NCBI GenBank assembly: GCA_949361645.1
Contig: OX442416.1
Location: 21,364,500 to 21,428,499 of the forward strand
Source: Spongilla lacustris
Taxonomy: Eukaryota > Porifera > Demospongiae > Spongillida > Spongillidae
Length of the DNA: 64,000 bases
Direction of reading: 5' to 3'
Shown here: piece by piece, positions 22,139-36,119 of the stretch
Position numbering within the stretch: position 1 is the first letter of the stretch
Layout: every line of letters starts with the position of its first letter
Position numbers and translations under genes: made by a program
The notes under the pieces: model-generated
Database searches by the model: none
The model's input: the letters and a program-made list of their open reading frames with translations, nothing else
What the model was told of the DNA's origin: nothing

Positions 22139-23149
22139 CTGATCTACATGGAGTTAGTGCCCAAAGTAACCTGCATTGTATGGAACTGGATTTAAGTGAC
22201 ATCAGTCTTGATAGTCGTAAAACAATTGAATTGCTTTGTGTGTGGTGCAGTTCATGAAGCACTTCATTTCAAGCTGTGCATTTGCTTGGTACTAGAGTTC
22301 AAGTCCTTCAGACTGGAAAGATATTCTCTTCTGTTGGATATTATCAGTTTACCATTTCTTCCTCCTCGCACCCTTTATTTTTCTGCCTGATTGGTGTAAT
22401 TTGGAGCAGTTTCTTGTCGGGGTTTGGTATAAATGATAGTCCTTTGTTAAGTAGTTTAATTTCATGGTGATGGAGGATAGAGTTGAAGTCCACTGTTGGT
22501 ACTTTGGGACGTCTTATAAATGAGAAAGGTTTGGCTTCTTAGATGTTGCATCCAAATCTTGAGGTGTCCTTTAACAGATTGACCCAGATCAAGATACGTG
22601 GTAATTAGCAAGTCATGATTCACCCATCTTGTGAGTACACCTTCCATGGTATTCTATCAGCAGGTTTGGGAGTGTTTTTGGCACAATCCTTCTGGTATCC
22701 CAAGCTATTTTTAGCTCAACGGAGGAGTCTTGGGTTTTGGAAAGTTTGGGAACCGGATGACTAGCTCTCATGTGCCAGCAAATCCCCACGTCCATATCTT
22801 ATGGCTTATGGATAGCAAAAGTTTTTCGTATCACAATTTCTTGAGGCTTAAAAAAATTAAAATCCTTTATGGAATGGAATTCAGATAGTACATTAGTTAG
22901 TTTCAATATGGCCACCTTGAGTAGGCCAGCGGAAAGTCCCCTATGAGCATGCCCTTGTCAACATCAATGTATTTCATAGCAACTATGGCTGAGTGTCCAG
23001 CACTCAGCTGATGACTGACAGGGACGGCTAGTGGTAGTGAAGGAGGTGTTGAAGGTGGTGGTACAGGTTGATGGTAGTGGTGGGGTGGGAATAACATGTT
23101 TCGTGTTTATCGTATGCCTCGTTTGAAGTTCTTGCACTTTGATGGGTTT

Positions 23150-24600
23150 TTAACCACCTTCTAGGTTTCCTAGGATTTGACACATTCACAATATTGGGTG
23201 TACACATTTTGCTATGCACTTGTTTTCTCTGTTTGAATGCTATGGTGCCCTTTGCATTTATAAGCAGTAGATGTGCATATGCAGACCTGCATTCCTATGC
23301 TTTATAAGCAGTAGAGGTATGCAGACCTGTATTCCTATGCTTTAGTCTGTTTACAGTTTTTCCTCCTTTGCCTCCTCATAGGCTTCCTCCTCCCTACATC
23401 AACAAGGGAGGATTGCTTTGGGTCTGAACTATCCAACCCTCCCTGTATATGCATGCCAACAAGGTGGCACAAATGGAGAAGGCTGGCCTAGCATTCATAC
23501 CCTGTGGATGGTGGTGAGGTGTGCTCCCAGGTGCATTGAAAAGACCTGGGGGCACCCATCACCAGCCAACAGTATCAATTGCGGGATCATCATTGAAGAC
23601 ATATACCTCAGTGAGATACTCCTGCTATCAATATGTCACCAATTGGAGGAGGAGGCACTGCCTGGAAGCTGTGGCTCTAAGGACATTCACTTATCCAGTA
23701 CCCATGCCATTGAACCCCTGGGGAACTATGGCATTGGGTACTGGATACCATACGGCCTCAAATACCACCAGGAGTGGGGAGTGAACAGCCCTTTGGTTAA
23801 ATGTGTCCTTTGGCTGCTGCTATCAGACAACAGCACAATGGGAAGACAAGAGAGGGAGATGTACCTAGAGGAAGAACACTCTGGTTCATGACTCAGGCTA
23901 CTAGGGATCAATTCTGTGGCCCTTTCCCCATTACCAGCAGGAAAAGAAAAAGGCCACTGTGAACACGATATCATTCCTCCTGCTCCCAACCACCTCCAGA
24001 CTACTGTGAGCACTTTATAATCTGTGAGTCTCAATGTCATACCTGAGAGCAAGATATTTCTTAATATTGCATCCAAATCTTGAGGTGTCCTTTAATTGGT
24101 GGTAATTATTATTGTAATGTTTCATTTATTATTGTTTATAAATTAGCTCCGTCACCCATCTTGAGAACACATTCTATCAGCAGGTTTGGCACAATCTTTT
24201 AGGTATTCCTCCCAAGCTATTTTTAGCTGAAGGGAGGCAGTCTTGGGTTTTGGAATGCTAGGGAACAGGATGACTAGTTCCCATGTGCCAGTAAATCCCT
24301 GCGTCAATAGGCCTCATCTTGAAGTTGGCAACCCTGCAGTGCTGCAATGAAATGTTGCTTTATTTTTTTCAATAGCAAAATGCTGTTGGTACTAACATTT
24401 CGTAACGTGTTGTTTAACAATTATAAGTTCACCTTTTTGCCCGCTATGTTTACTTTGTCCCATGGTTGTCCTACCAGATTTGTGCATACTGGAGGAAGCA
24501 GTGGGGTCAAAGTATCAGACGCCACACAAGAATCAAGACAACAGAAAGGTTTGTATAAATAGTTCACGCTCTGGAGCATTTTCATGCATATATATACCCA
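23150..24600. repeat. Duplicated block D, copy 1
   Basis: About 1.4 kb, closely repeated at about 38150-39490 in the same orientation (landmarks: cacattcacaatattgggtgtacac; cattgaaaagacctgggggc; catgccattgaacccctgg; cctaccagatttgtgcatactgg). Both copies hold open plus-strand stretches of about 160-220 codons in overlapping frames. The copies are too alike for me to tell which frame, if any, is under selection. Confidence 0.85.
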
Positions 24601-24769
24601 TCATGCACTTCAGGGTTTGGGTCAAAGTGCTAGACATGTTCCAAATGCAGTCTTCACCCTTGCATATAAGAGGTTCATCACATCTCATGTGCTGCCACAT
24701 CCCTTCTGCAAGGCTAAGAACTTGAGCTGTGTGCCACCTGCAGTGACCTCAAGCTCTGGGTACCACTGG

Positions 24770-24935
24770 CTCACCTGACCACAGCAGACGTTTTCTACCA
24801 CTGGCTCAGCAGAGGTCTTCTACCACTGGCTCACCTGACCACAGCAGAGGTCGTCTACCACTGGCTCACCTGACCACAGCAGAGGTCTTCTACCACTGGC
24901 TCACATGACCACAGCAGAGGTTATCTACCACTACA
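24770..24935. repeat. 35-bp tandem repeat (about 4.5 units)
   Basis: Units of the form CTGGCTCACCTGACCACAGC plus agaggtnntctaccact. One unit is shortened to 25 bp. Confidence 0.9.
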
Positions 24936-25680
24936 GTATACCTACCCATATTTCAACCCCACTACACCTGATTGAGGGTACAGTAAATGTGGGAAAATAT
25001 GCCATATTCATAGAATGCTAGGCTAGGGTTTGTATTCTTAGGGATTGCCTCAACCCACCACTGATGAGTTCACTTTGTGAAGGAATCTTATTATAAGGTG
25101 GTTTATGTCAACTATTCTCCTGTTATCCTCCCAGTAGTTATTAAAGGAATTGTACACCATGGGGTGGGGGTTAGAGGTATGAGGGTAGGGGGGCTAAAAA
25201 AAAGTCAAGATTTAGGGATGTCTGACTGTGGAGTGGCTCCTTGTACATTGTGAGCTGGTCCTGAACCTTGCCAAGCATTGCCAACTGCTCTACCCAATGC
25301 TTCCTGTTTTGGCTGAAGTCAACTCGAGACAAAAAAAAATATAATAACACTATGTACTCCCTTGTCTTTTCTCTAACGAAATCACAGGAGTCTTGTTCAC
25401 TTCATCCACATCTGTATCCAGGGCCGGATTTAGACTGTTGTGGGCCCTGGGCAATTAGCCTATGTGGGGCCCTAGTCCAAATGCGAGCGCCTGGGGGGGG
25501 GGGGGGGGGGGGATGTGCCTTTCAAGCGATCGCCCCAATTCAGGTATTAACCAGGGGGGGGGGGGGGAGCAGTGTGTCAGATAACAGTTTGACATCGGAC
25601 ATTTTCCGATAAATTTTGCAACTTGTCCGGGTGATTTTGCACATGTGCGGTAGTGATGTCCGCGCGAAATATTAATTGAG
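24936..25680. other. Intergenic, with a hAT-like end and poly-G runs
   Basis: At about 25419 the sequence CAGGGCCGGATTTAGACT resembles the left end of hAT-type non-autonomous elements. No matching right end is found before the transposase relic, so it may be truncated. Poly-G tracts occur at about 25494-25512 and 25554-25567. No gene seen. Confidence 0.45.
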
Positions 25681-26400
25681 CACAATAGCGACGACGGATG
25701 TTGTGTTTGGAGGCAAGAAGATTCCAAGGATGTCCTTGTACAGAAAGGCAGTACAATCCATGAATTTGAACTGTTCAGCGTTCTCCAGGTGGTGGGAGGT
25801 GTGGTTATCCATTAGCCAAAATGTCCAGTGAATGATCATCGCACTCATGAGCTACTGGCTACTGGAAGGGTAAAAGGGTACAGTCTTATTTTTAAAAACC
25901 TCATAAAAGTTGTCAAGGAAACTTGTGAGTGTAGCCCTAGTCTGCCATGCGGTTGGGTTGTGATAGTATGTGATGCCGTTCTTCTTGGGGTCCCAAGTCA
26001 CTCCTCCATTATTCTTTACATTTCAGCTTCTGCGCCTTATTGATCACCTGGAGAGGTGTCTTGATTGTTCCTGTTGCATTGAGGGCGAAGTTCACAGTGA
26101 TGCGCTCCTTCCAGCCTTACCCTTCAGCGCCTGTGTGCCAAGCCTGTACGTTGCCTTCTGCTGGTACAAAGGCCCTGACTCATCCACGTTGAATGTGCGC
26201 TCCTCTGGGACGCATTCTGGCATATTCGGCAAGTGCCGCTGAGCATAGATGATGCTTTCAATAGGTGCGCTGCTGGCCTCTCCCCTCTTTGTCTTGATGT
26301 ACCCCACGCAATGCTTCTTCCAGTTGTGCAGCCACTTGGATGAGCGAATGGTTGGCAAAGCTGTCCTAAAAATAAAGCATTTTCAGGTGTCCCATTCTTT
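25680..26400 (-). pseudogene. pogo/Tigger-type transposase relic
   Basis: Reading the minus strand from 26360 downward: KWLHNWKKHC (CENP-B-like DNA-binding region), then TFNVDESGPLYQ (first catalytic Asp context), VNFALNATGTIKTPLQVI, then in other frames ITYYHNPTAWQTRATL, DNHTSHHLENAEQF and LPPNTTSVVAIV (D-D-D core with the LPPNTTS signature). At least three frame changes are needed, so it is inactive. Its N-terminal side merges into the tandem array to the right. Confidence 0.82.
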
Positions 26401-29400
26401 GACATTTAATGCTGCAGCTACACTTTGTATGGTACCGTACACATTTTGTCGTACTAAATCACCATATCTATACATCAAGATGTTGCAGATACATGACACC
26501 TGTTTGTATTTATTTATTGTATCTTCACCCTGTAGTGTACAATTCACCTTAATCACTTATCTCCTAGCACCCTGTATCTTTAAATTCCTGTCTTCACCCA
26601 TACTCTCTCTTTTAAACTCTCTCTATCTTTTGGGTCCAACTGAGGTGTCATTGTTCTTCGGAATCTGACATGAGGGCTCACAGGCTCCATTGATTTTGGG
26701 GAAGTGGGGTAAGCCTTGCCACCTCCAGTTAGCGTGGGATCTGTTGCATCATTGGTAGGCATTGCCACCCAAGACCGAGACTTCCCCTAGCTGTGTGTGT
26801 GTTTGGGGCTCCTGCTTTTGACCTCCAGGATGCCAACCTGTGTCTTAACCTGGGTCACGTCCTTAATGCCTAAGATGAGGCGATAGCTGTAAGGCTTAGA
26901 CAGCATCGCTAATTCCTTAATTGTGCTGGCTTCCCTTGATTATGACTCTTTTGGAAATCTAATATCTATCCCTATAAATCTCATAACAGTAACCTAACTT
27001 TTATTTTATTCTTATCAATTTGTATCTATTTATTCTGTCTGTTGCGCCCTTGACCGAGATGGTGTGCTGAATGTGTGTGCATGTACTGTTTATTAATATA
27101 TATGTACATGTAGAGCTATGCACAAGTGTGTATGGTTCCTACACATTCAAAGAGCAGCATTACATGTAGCTTAGATCCCTGTGGCAGCCAGCCTAAACTG
27201 ATCGTACTCCACAGACATTTGTCCGCAATGTCCATCTGCCTCAATGAGCCAGGAGACTTACACGCAATTAATCTGTGTTCTCGTGTGAATGGTTGGCAAA
27301 GCTGTCCTAAAAAAAAAGCACTTTGAGGTGTCCCATTTTTTGACAGTTAATGCTGCAGCTACAATTTGTATGGTACCGTACACATTTTGTCGTACTAAAT
27401 CACCATATCTATGCATCGAGATGTTGCAGATACATGACACCTGTTTGTATTTATTTATTGTATCTTCACCCTGTAGTGCACAATTCACCTTAATCACTTA
27501 TCCCCAAGCACCCTGTATGTTTAAATTCCTGTCTTCACCCATACTCTCTCTTTTAAACTCTCTCTATCCTCTGGGCCCAACTGAGGTGTCATTGGTCTTG
27601 GGAATCTGACATGAGGGCTCACAGGCTCCGTTGATTTTGGGGAAGTGGGGTATGCCTTGCCACCTCCAGTTAGCGTGGGATCTGTTGCATCATTGGTAGG
27701 CATTGCCGCCCTTGACCGAGACTTCCCCTAGCTGTGTGTGTGTTTGGGGCTCCTGCTTTTGACCTCCAGGATGCCAACCTGTGTCTTAACCTGGGTCACG
27801 TCCTTAATGCCTAAGATGAGGCGATAGCTGTAGGGCTTAGACAGCATTGCTAATTCCTTAATTGTGTTGGCTTCCCTTGATCATGACTCTTTTGGGAATC
27901 TTATATCTATCCCGATAAATTCCATAACAGTAATCTAACTTTTATTTTATTCTTATCAATTTGTATCTATTTATTGTGTCTGTTGCATCATTGGTAGGCA
28001 TTGCCGCCCTTGACCGAGATGGTGTGCTGAATGTGTGTGCATGTACTGTTTATTAATAGTTATGTACATGTAGAGCTATGCACAAGTGTATATGGTTCCT
28101 ACGCATTCAAGGAGCAACATTACATGTAGCTTAGATCCCCGTGGCAGCCAGCCTAAACTAATCGTACTCCACAGACATTTGTTCGCAATGTCCATCTGCC
28201 TCAATGAGCCAGGAGACTTACAAGCAATTGATCTGTGTTCTCGTGTGAATGGTTGGCGAAGCTGTCCTAATAATAAAGCTTTTTTAGGTGTCCCATTTTT
28301 TTACATTTAATGCGGCAGCTACAATTTGTTAGGTACTGTACACATTTTGTCGTACTAAATCACCATATCTATGCATCGATATGTTGCAGATTCATGACAC
28401 CTGTACGTGTATATACTGTTAGTTGTTGTACATGTAGAGCTATGCACAAGTGTGTATGGTTATTACACATTCAAAGAGCAGCATTACATGTAGCTTAGAT
28501 CCCCGTGGCAGCCAGCCTAAACTGATTGCACTCCACAGACATTTGTCCGCAATGTCCATTGCCTCAATGAGCCAGGAGACTTACACACAATTGATCTGTG
28601 TTCTCCGTGCGAATGGTTGGCGAAGCTGTTCTAAAAATAAAGCATTTTGAGGTGTCCCATTTTTTGACATTTAATGCTGCAGCTACAATTTGTATGGTAC
28701 CGTACACATTTGTTGTACTAAATCACCATATCTATGCATCAAGATGTTGCAGATACATGTTGTATCTTCACCCTGTAGTGTACAATTCACCTTAATCACT
28801 TATCTCCTAGCACCCTGTATATTTAAATTCCTGTCTTCACCCATACTCTCTCTTTTAAACTCTCTCTATTTTCTGGGCCCAACTGAGGTGTCATTGTTCT
28901 TGGGAATCTGACATGAGGGCTCACAGGCTCCGTTGATTTTGGGGAAGTGGGGTAAGCCTTGCCACCTCCAGTTAGCGTGGGATCTGTTGCATCATTGGTA
29001 GGCATTGCCACCCTTGACCGAGACTTCCCCTAGCTGTGTGTGTGTTTGGGGCTCCTGCTTTTGACCTCCAGGATGCCAACCTGTGTCTTAACCTGGGTCA
29101 CGTCCTTAATGCCTAAGATGAGGTGATAGCTGTAAGACTTAGACAGCATCACTAATTCTTTAATTGTGTTGGCTTCCCTTGATCATGACTCTATTGGGAA
29201 TCTATTATCTATCCCATACCAGTAACCTATCTTTTAATTTTATTCTTATCAAATTGTATTTTTTTATTGTGTCTTTTGCATCTTTGGTAGGCATTGCCGC
29301 CCTTGACCGAGATGGTGTTCTGAATGTGTGTGCATGTACTGTTTATTAATAGTTATGTACATGTAGAGCTATGCACAAGTGTGTATGGTTCCTACGCATT

Positions 29401-32400
29401 CAAAGAGCAACATTACATGTAGCTTAGATCCCCGTGGCAGCCAGCCTAAACTGATCGCACTGCACAGACATTTGTCCGCAATGTCCATCTGCCTCAATGA
29501 GCCAGGAGACTTACAAGCAATTGATCTGTGTTCTCATGTGAATGGTTGGCGAAGCTGTCCTAAAAATAAAGCTTTTTTAGGTGCCATTTTTTTACATTTA
29601 ATGCTGCAGCTACAATTTGTATGGTACCGTACACATTTGTCGTACTAAATCACCATATCTATGCATCAAGATGTTGCAGATACATGTTGTATCTTCACCC
29701 TGTAGTGTACAATTCACCTTAATCACTTATCTCCTAGCACCCTGTATATTTAAATTCCTGTCTTCACCCATGCTCTCTCTTTTAAACTCTCTCTATTCTC
29801 TGGGCCCAACTGAGGTGTCATTGTTCTTGGGAATCTGACATGAGGGCTCACAGGCTCCGTGGATTTTGGGGAAGTGGGGTAAGCCTTGCCACCTCCAGTT
29901 AGCGTGGGATCTGTTGCATCATTGGTAGGCATTGCCACCCTTGACCGAGACTTCCCCTAGCTGTGTGTGTGTTTGGGGCTCCTGCTTTTGACCTCCAGGA
30001 TGCCAACCTGTGTCTTAACCTGGGTCACGTCCTTAATGCCTAAGATGAGGCGATAGCTGTAAGGCTTAGACAGCATCGCTAATTCCTTAATTGTGTTGGC
30101 TTCCCTTGATCATGACTCTTTTGGGAATCTAATATCTATCCCGATAAATCCCATAACAGTAATCTAACTTTTATTTTATTCTTATCAATTTGTATCTATT
30201 TATTGTGTCTTTTGCATCATTGGTAGGCATTGCCGCCCTTGACCGAGATGGTGTGCTGAATGTGTGTGCATGTACTGTTTATTAATAGTTATGTACATGT
30301 AGAGCTATGCACAAGTGTATATGGTTCCTACGCATTCAAGGAGCAACATTACATGTAGCTTAGATCCCCGTGGCAGCCAGCCTAAACTAATCGTACTCCA
30401 CAGACATTTGTCCGCAATGTCCATCTGCCTCAATGAGCCAGGAGACTTACAAGCAATTGATCTGTGTTCTCGTGTGAATGGTTGGCGAAGCTGTCCTAAA
30501 AATAAAGCTTTTTTAGGTGTCCCATTTTTTTACATTTAATGCGGCAGCTACAATTTGTTAGGTCCCGTACACATTTTGTCGTACTAAATCACCATATCTA
30601 TGCATCGATATGTTGCAGATTCATGACACCTGTACGTGTATTTTCTGTTAGTTGTTGTACATGTAGAGATATGCACAAGTGTGTATGGTTCCTACACATA
30701 TAAAGAGCAGCATTACATGTAGCTTAGATCCCCGTGGCAGCCAGCCTAAACTGATCGTACTCCACAGACATTTGTCCGCAATGTCCATCTGCCTCAATGA
30801 GCCAGGAGACTTACACACAATTGATCTGTGTTCTTGTGCGAATGGTTGGTGAAGCTGTCCTAAAAATAAAGCATTTTGAGGTGTCCCATTTTTTGACATT
30901 TAATGCTGCAGCTACAATTTGTATGGTACCGTACACATTTGTTGTACTAAATGACCATATCTATGCATCAAGATGTTGCAGATACATGTTGTATCTTCAC
31001 CCTGTAGTGTACAATTCACCTTAATCACTTATCTCCTAGCACCCTGTATATTTAAATTCCTGTCTTCACCCATGCTCTCTCTTTTAAACTCTCTCTATTT
31101 TCTGGGCCCAACTGAGGTGTCATTGTTCTTGGGAATCTGACATGAGGGCTCACAGGCTCCGTTGATTTTGGGGAAGTGGGGTAAGCCTTACCACCTCCAG
31201 TTAGCGTGGGATCTGTTGCATCATTGGTAGGCATTGCCACCCTTGACCGAGACTTCCCCTAGCTGTGTGTGTGTTTGGGGCTCCTGCTTTTGACCTCCAG
31301 GATGCCAACCTGTGTCTTAACCTGGGTCACGTCCTTAATGCCTGAGATGAGGCGATAGCTGTAAGGCTTAGACAGCATCGCTAATTCCTTAATTGTGTTG
31401 GCTTCCCTTGATCATGACTCTTTTGGGAATCTAATATCTATCCCGATAAATCCCATAACAGTAATCTAACTTTTATTTTATTCTTATCAATTTGTATCTA
31501 TTTATTGTGTCTTTTGCATCATTGGTAGGCATTGCCGCCCTTGACCGAGATGGTGTGCTGAATGTGTGTGCATGTACTGTTTATTAATAGTTATGTACAT
31601 GTAGAGCTATGCACAAGTGTATATGGTTCCTACGCATTCAAGGAGCAACATTACATGTAGCTTAGATCCCCGTGGCAGCCAGCCTAAACTAATCGTACTC
31701 CACAGACATTTGTCCGCAATGTCCATCTGCCTCAATGAGCCAGGAGACTTATAAGCAATTGATCTGTGTTCTCGTGTGAATGGTTGGCGAAGCTGTCCTA
31801 AAAATAAAGCTTTTTTAGGTGTCCCATTTTTTTACATTTAATGCGGCAGCTACAATTTGTTAGGTACCGTACACATTTTGTCGTACTAAATCACCATATC
31901 TATGCATCGATATGTTGCAGATTCATGACACCTGTACGTGTATATACTGTTAGTTGTTGTACATGTAGAGCTATGCACAAGTGTGTATGGTTATTACACA
32001 TTCAAAGAGCAGCATTACATGTAGCTTAGATCCCCGTGGCAGCCAGCCTAAACTGATTGCACTCCACAGACATTTGTCCGCAATGTCCATTGCCTCAATG
32101 AGCCAGGAGACTTACACACAATTGATCTGTGTTCTCCGTGCGAATGGTTGGCGAAGCTGTCCTAAAAATAAAGCATTTTGAGGTGTCCCATTTTTTGACA
32201 TTTAATGCTGCAGCTACAATTTGTATGGTACCGTACACATTTTGTCGTACTAAATCACCATATCTATGTATCGATATGTTGCAGATTCATGACACCTGTA
32301 CGTGTATATACTGTTAGTTGTTGTACATGTAGAGCTATGCACAAGTGTGTATGGTTATTACACATTCAAAGAGCAGCATTACATGTAGCTTAGATCCCCG

Positions 32401-35020
32401 TGGCAGCCAGCCTAAACTGATTGCACTCCACAGACATTTGTCCGCAATGTCCATTGCCTCAATGAGCCAGGAGACTTACACACAATTGATCTGTGTTCTC
32501 CGTGCGAATGGTTGGCGAAGCTGTCCTAAAAATAAAGCATTTTGAGGTGTCCCATTTTTTGACATTTAATGCTGCAGCTACAATTTGTATGGTACCGTAC
32601 ACATTTTGTCGTACTAAATCACCATATCTATGCATCAAGATGTTGCAGATACATGTTGTATCTTCACCCTGTAGTGTACAATTCACCTTAATCACTTATC
32701 TCCTAGCACCCTGTATATTTAAATTCCTGTCTTCACCCATACTCTCTCTTTTAAACTCTCTCTATTTTCTGGGCCCAACTGAGGTGTCATTGTTCTTGGG
32801 AATCTGACATGAGGGCTCACAGGCTCCGTTGATTTTGGGGAAGTGGGGTAAGCCTTGCCACCTCCAGTTAGCGTGGGATCTGTTGCATCATTGGTAGGCA
32901 TTGCCACCCTTGACCGAGACTTCCCCTAGCTGTGTGTGTGTTTGGGGCTCCTGCTTTTGACCTCCAGGATGCCAACCTGTGTCTTAACCTGGGTCACGTC
33001 CTTAATGCCTAAGATGAAGCGATAGCTGTAGGGCTTAGACAGCATTGCTAATTCCTTAGTTGTGTTGGCTTCTCTTGATCATGACTCTTTTGGGAATCTA
33101 TTATCTATCCCATACCAGTAACCTAACTTTTAATTTTATTCTTATCAAATTGTATTTTTTTATTGTGTCTGTTGCATCTTTGGTAGGCATTGCCGCCCTT
33201 GACCGAGATGGTGTTCTGAATGTGTGTGCATGTACTGTTTACTAATTGTTATGTACATGTAGAGCTATGCACAAGTGTGTATGGTTCCTACAAATTCAAA
33301 GAGCAGCGTTACATGTAGCTTAGATCCCCATGGCAGCCAGCCTAAACTGATCGCACTGCACAGACATTTGTCCGCAATGTCCATCTGCCTCAATGAGCCA
33401 GGAGACTTACAAGCAATTGATCTGTGTTCTCGTGTGAATGGTTGGCGAAGCTGTCCTAAAAATAAAGCTTTTTTAGGTGTCCCATTATTTTACATTTAAT
33501 GCGGCAGCTACAATTTGTATGGTACCGTACACATTTTGTTGTACTAAATCACCATATCTATGTATCGATATGTTGCAGATTCATGACACCTGTACGTGTA
33601 TTTTCTGTTAGTTGTTGTACATGTAGAGCTATGCACAAGTGTGTATGGTTCCTACACATATAAAGAGCAGCATTACATGTAGCTTAGATCCCCGTGGCAG
33701 CCAGCCTAAACTGATCGTACTCCACAGACATTTGTCCGCAATGTCCATCTGCCTCAATGAGCCAGGAGACTTACACACAATTGATCTGTGTTCTTGTGCG
33801 AATGGTTGGTGAAGCTGTCCTAAAAATAAAGCATTTTGAGGTGTCCCTTTTTTTGACATTTAATGCTGCAGCTACAATTTGTAAGGTACCGTACACATTT
33901 TGTCGTACTAAATCACCATATCTACGCATCGAGATGTTGCAGATACATGTTGTATCTTCACCCTGTAGTGTACAATTCACCTTAATCACTTATCTCCTAG
34001 CACCCTATATATTTAAATTCCTGTCTTCACCCATACTCTCTCTTTTAAACTCTCTCTATTCTCTGGGCCCAACTGAGGTGTCATTGTTCTTGGGAATCTG
34101 ACATGAGGGCTCACAGGCTCCGTTGATTTTGGGGAAGTGGGGCAAGCCTTGCCACCTCCAGTTAGCGTGGGATCTGTTGCATCATTGGTAGGCATTGCCA
34201 CCCTTGACCGAGACTTCCCCTAGCTGTGTGTGTGTTTGGGGCTCCTGCTTTTGACCTCCAGGATGCCAACCTGTGTCTTAACCTGGGTCACGTCCTTAAT
34301 GCCTATGATGAGGCGATAGCTGTAAGGCTTAGACAGCATCGCTAATTCCTTAATTGTGTTGGCTTCCCTTGATCATGACTCTTTTGGGAATCTAATATCT
34401 ATCCCGATAAATCCCATAACAGTAATCTAACTTTTATTTTATTCTTATCAATTTGTATCTATTTATTGTGTCTGTTGCATCATTGGTAGGCATTGCTGCC
34501 CTTGATCGAGATGGTGTGCAGAATGTGTGTGCATGTACTGTTTATTAATAGTTATGTACATGTAGAGCTATGCACAAGTGTATATGGTTCCTACACATAC
34601 AAAGAGCAGCATTACATGTAGCTTAGATCCCCGTGGCAGCCAGCCTAAACTAATCGTACTCCACAGATATTTGTCCGCAATGTCCATCTGCCTCAATGAG
34701 CCAGGAGACTTACAAGCAATTGATCTGTGTTCTCGTGCGAATGGTTGGCGAAGCTGTCCTAAGAACAAAGGATTTTGAGGTGTCCCATTTTTTGACATTT
34801 AATGCTGCAGCTACAATTTGTATGGTACCGTACACATTTTGTCGTACTAAATCACCATATCTATGCATCGATATGTTTCAGATTCATGACACCTGTACGT
34901 CTGTTAGTTGTTGTACATGTAGAGCTATGCACAAGTGTGTATGGTTCCTACGCATTCAAAGAGCAGCATTACATGTAGCTTAGATCCCTGTGGCAGCCAG
35001 CCTAACCTGATCTGAATACT
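26330..35020. repeat. Two-level tandem array of A (about 365 bp) and B (about 565 bp) blocks
   Basis: Block A contains catgtagagctatgcacaag and gtggcagccagcctaaac. Block B contains ctgagagggctcacagg-like sequence and gttagcgtgggatctgttgc. Read left to right the order is approximately partial-A, B, A, B, A, A, B, A, B, A, A, B, A, A, A, B, A, A, B, A, partial-A. Distances between successive B blocks are about 935, 1308, 927, 1302, 1667 and 1294 bp, that is one, two or three A blocks per B. The minus strand of the leftmost A block joins the pogo transposase relic, so the array probably grew from one end of that element. Short open frames repeated in every B block are by-products. Confidence 0.88.
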
Positions 35021-35030
35021 CCACGTGTGT

Positions 35031-35254
35031 CAGGGGGGGGGGAAGTTTGGGGTTGCAACCCCCCTTTTTTGTCCAAAAACCTTGTTTTTCACACGCAGTT
35101 GTGCGCGGACAGCACCACCATCGCTACCACCCCACACACCCCCGCTCGTAGAATCTGCCGAAAGCCGGCAGCACCCACACATACACACACACACACACTC
35201 GTCTTATTGTTCATTAACAACTCCCCCTTGTCTGAAATCCTGTATCCGCCCCTT
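35031..35254. mobile_element. Possible short MITE-like element
   Basis: Begins with CAGGGGGGGGGGAAG and ends near CTGTATCCGCCCCTT, ends of the CAGGGGCGG type, with a CA-repeat inside (about 35175-35200). It directly follows the tandem array. The inverted match is imperfect and no target duplication is seen. Confidence 0.35.
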
Positions 35255-36115
35255 TGGTGTAATGCCTTAGCAACCACCCTTGACAACATGTTTGAACTTG
35301 TCGCCGTTTAAAGGCCATACATGGAATGAAGTACGTTTGTTCTGTTAGTAGCCAATGTCGCATAGCCTAATTTTTTCTCCATTACTTCCTACAAGCAGCC
35401 TTTTTTTTTTTACAAACCCGTCGACTTAAACGTACTTTTTTTGACCATGCAGACAAATTCTGCTCCCCAAGTGGAGACACAGAACAAAGGAGACAGAAGA
35501 TACTTACAGTAAATAGTATGGAACTGTAGTCATACTTTTTCTTCGCAACGGTATACGCGTGTGAAGTATACTGTGGTTTGAGCTGTGGTAACTATTAATA
35601 GTTCATGTGCGTATCAGTACCGGTATGGACGTGTCATATTTATATGATAGTTTGAAATGCCTATATATACACGATTTTGTTACTTTGGTGTTCGAATTGC
35701 TTCCACAATCCGGGGTGCAATGGATAGCCTGTGCTCTTGAACAATAAGAGAGGGGTGTGGACCTTGTTGTGGATTGGTAAGTTCTCTGTGCGGGCATGGA
35801 TAGTCAGGATAGACTCTACCCCCTGGTAACCTAGTAGACCAAAGCCTGCACCCGTCCACCTTGCGCATTGTTATAGATAAGATCAATGTCCTAGCCATCA
35901 TCAAGCAACCTCAAGTGTTAGACAACCCTCCTTAGTGTCTACATCATTGAGACTGCATCCTCCAGTACCTCTACCCACACTTCTCAGGTGTGCCTGGGAA
36001 GGAAATGAAGTCTATTATTCTGACCCCAATCCATTGGTCCCTCCAGCTGTTCCTGTTCTCAGCTTTCTAAGTGGAAATTGACTAGGGACAATTTTAACTT
36101 CATGGGGTATTGATG
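35255..36115. other. Intergenic, nothing recognised
   Basis: Mixed-composition DNA without convincing exon, inverted ends or tandem repeats. Confidence 0.5.
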
Positions 36116-36119
36116 TGAA

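Noticed and set aside
23418..23891. 157-codon and 222-codon frames in blocks D1/D2 as protein genes
   Set aside because: The two copies are almost identical in DNA and stay open in more than one frame. No recognisable domain and no frame-specific constraint visible.
26580..34201. Seven near-identical 62-codon minus-strand frames as a gene family
   Set aside because: They are the same position of block B in a tandem array, without splice context or domain. Conservation is explained by recent amplification.
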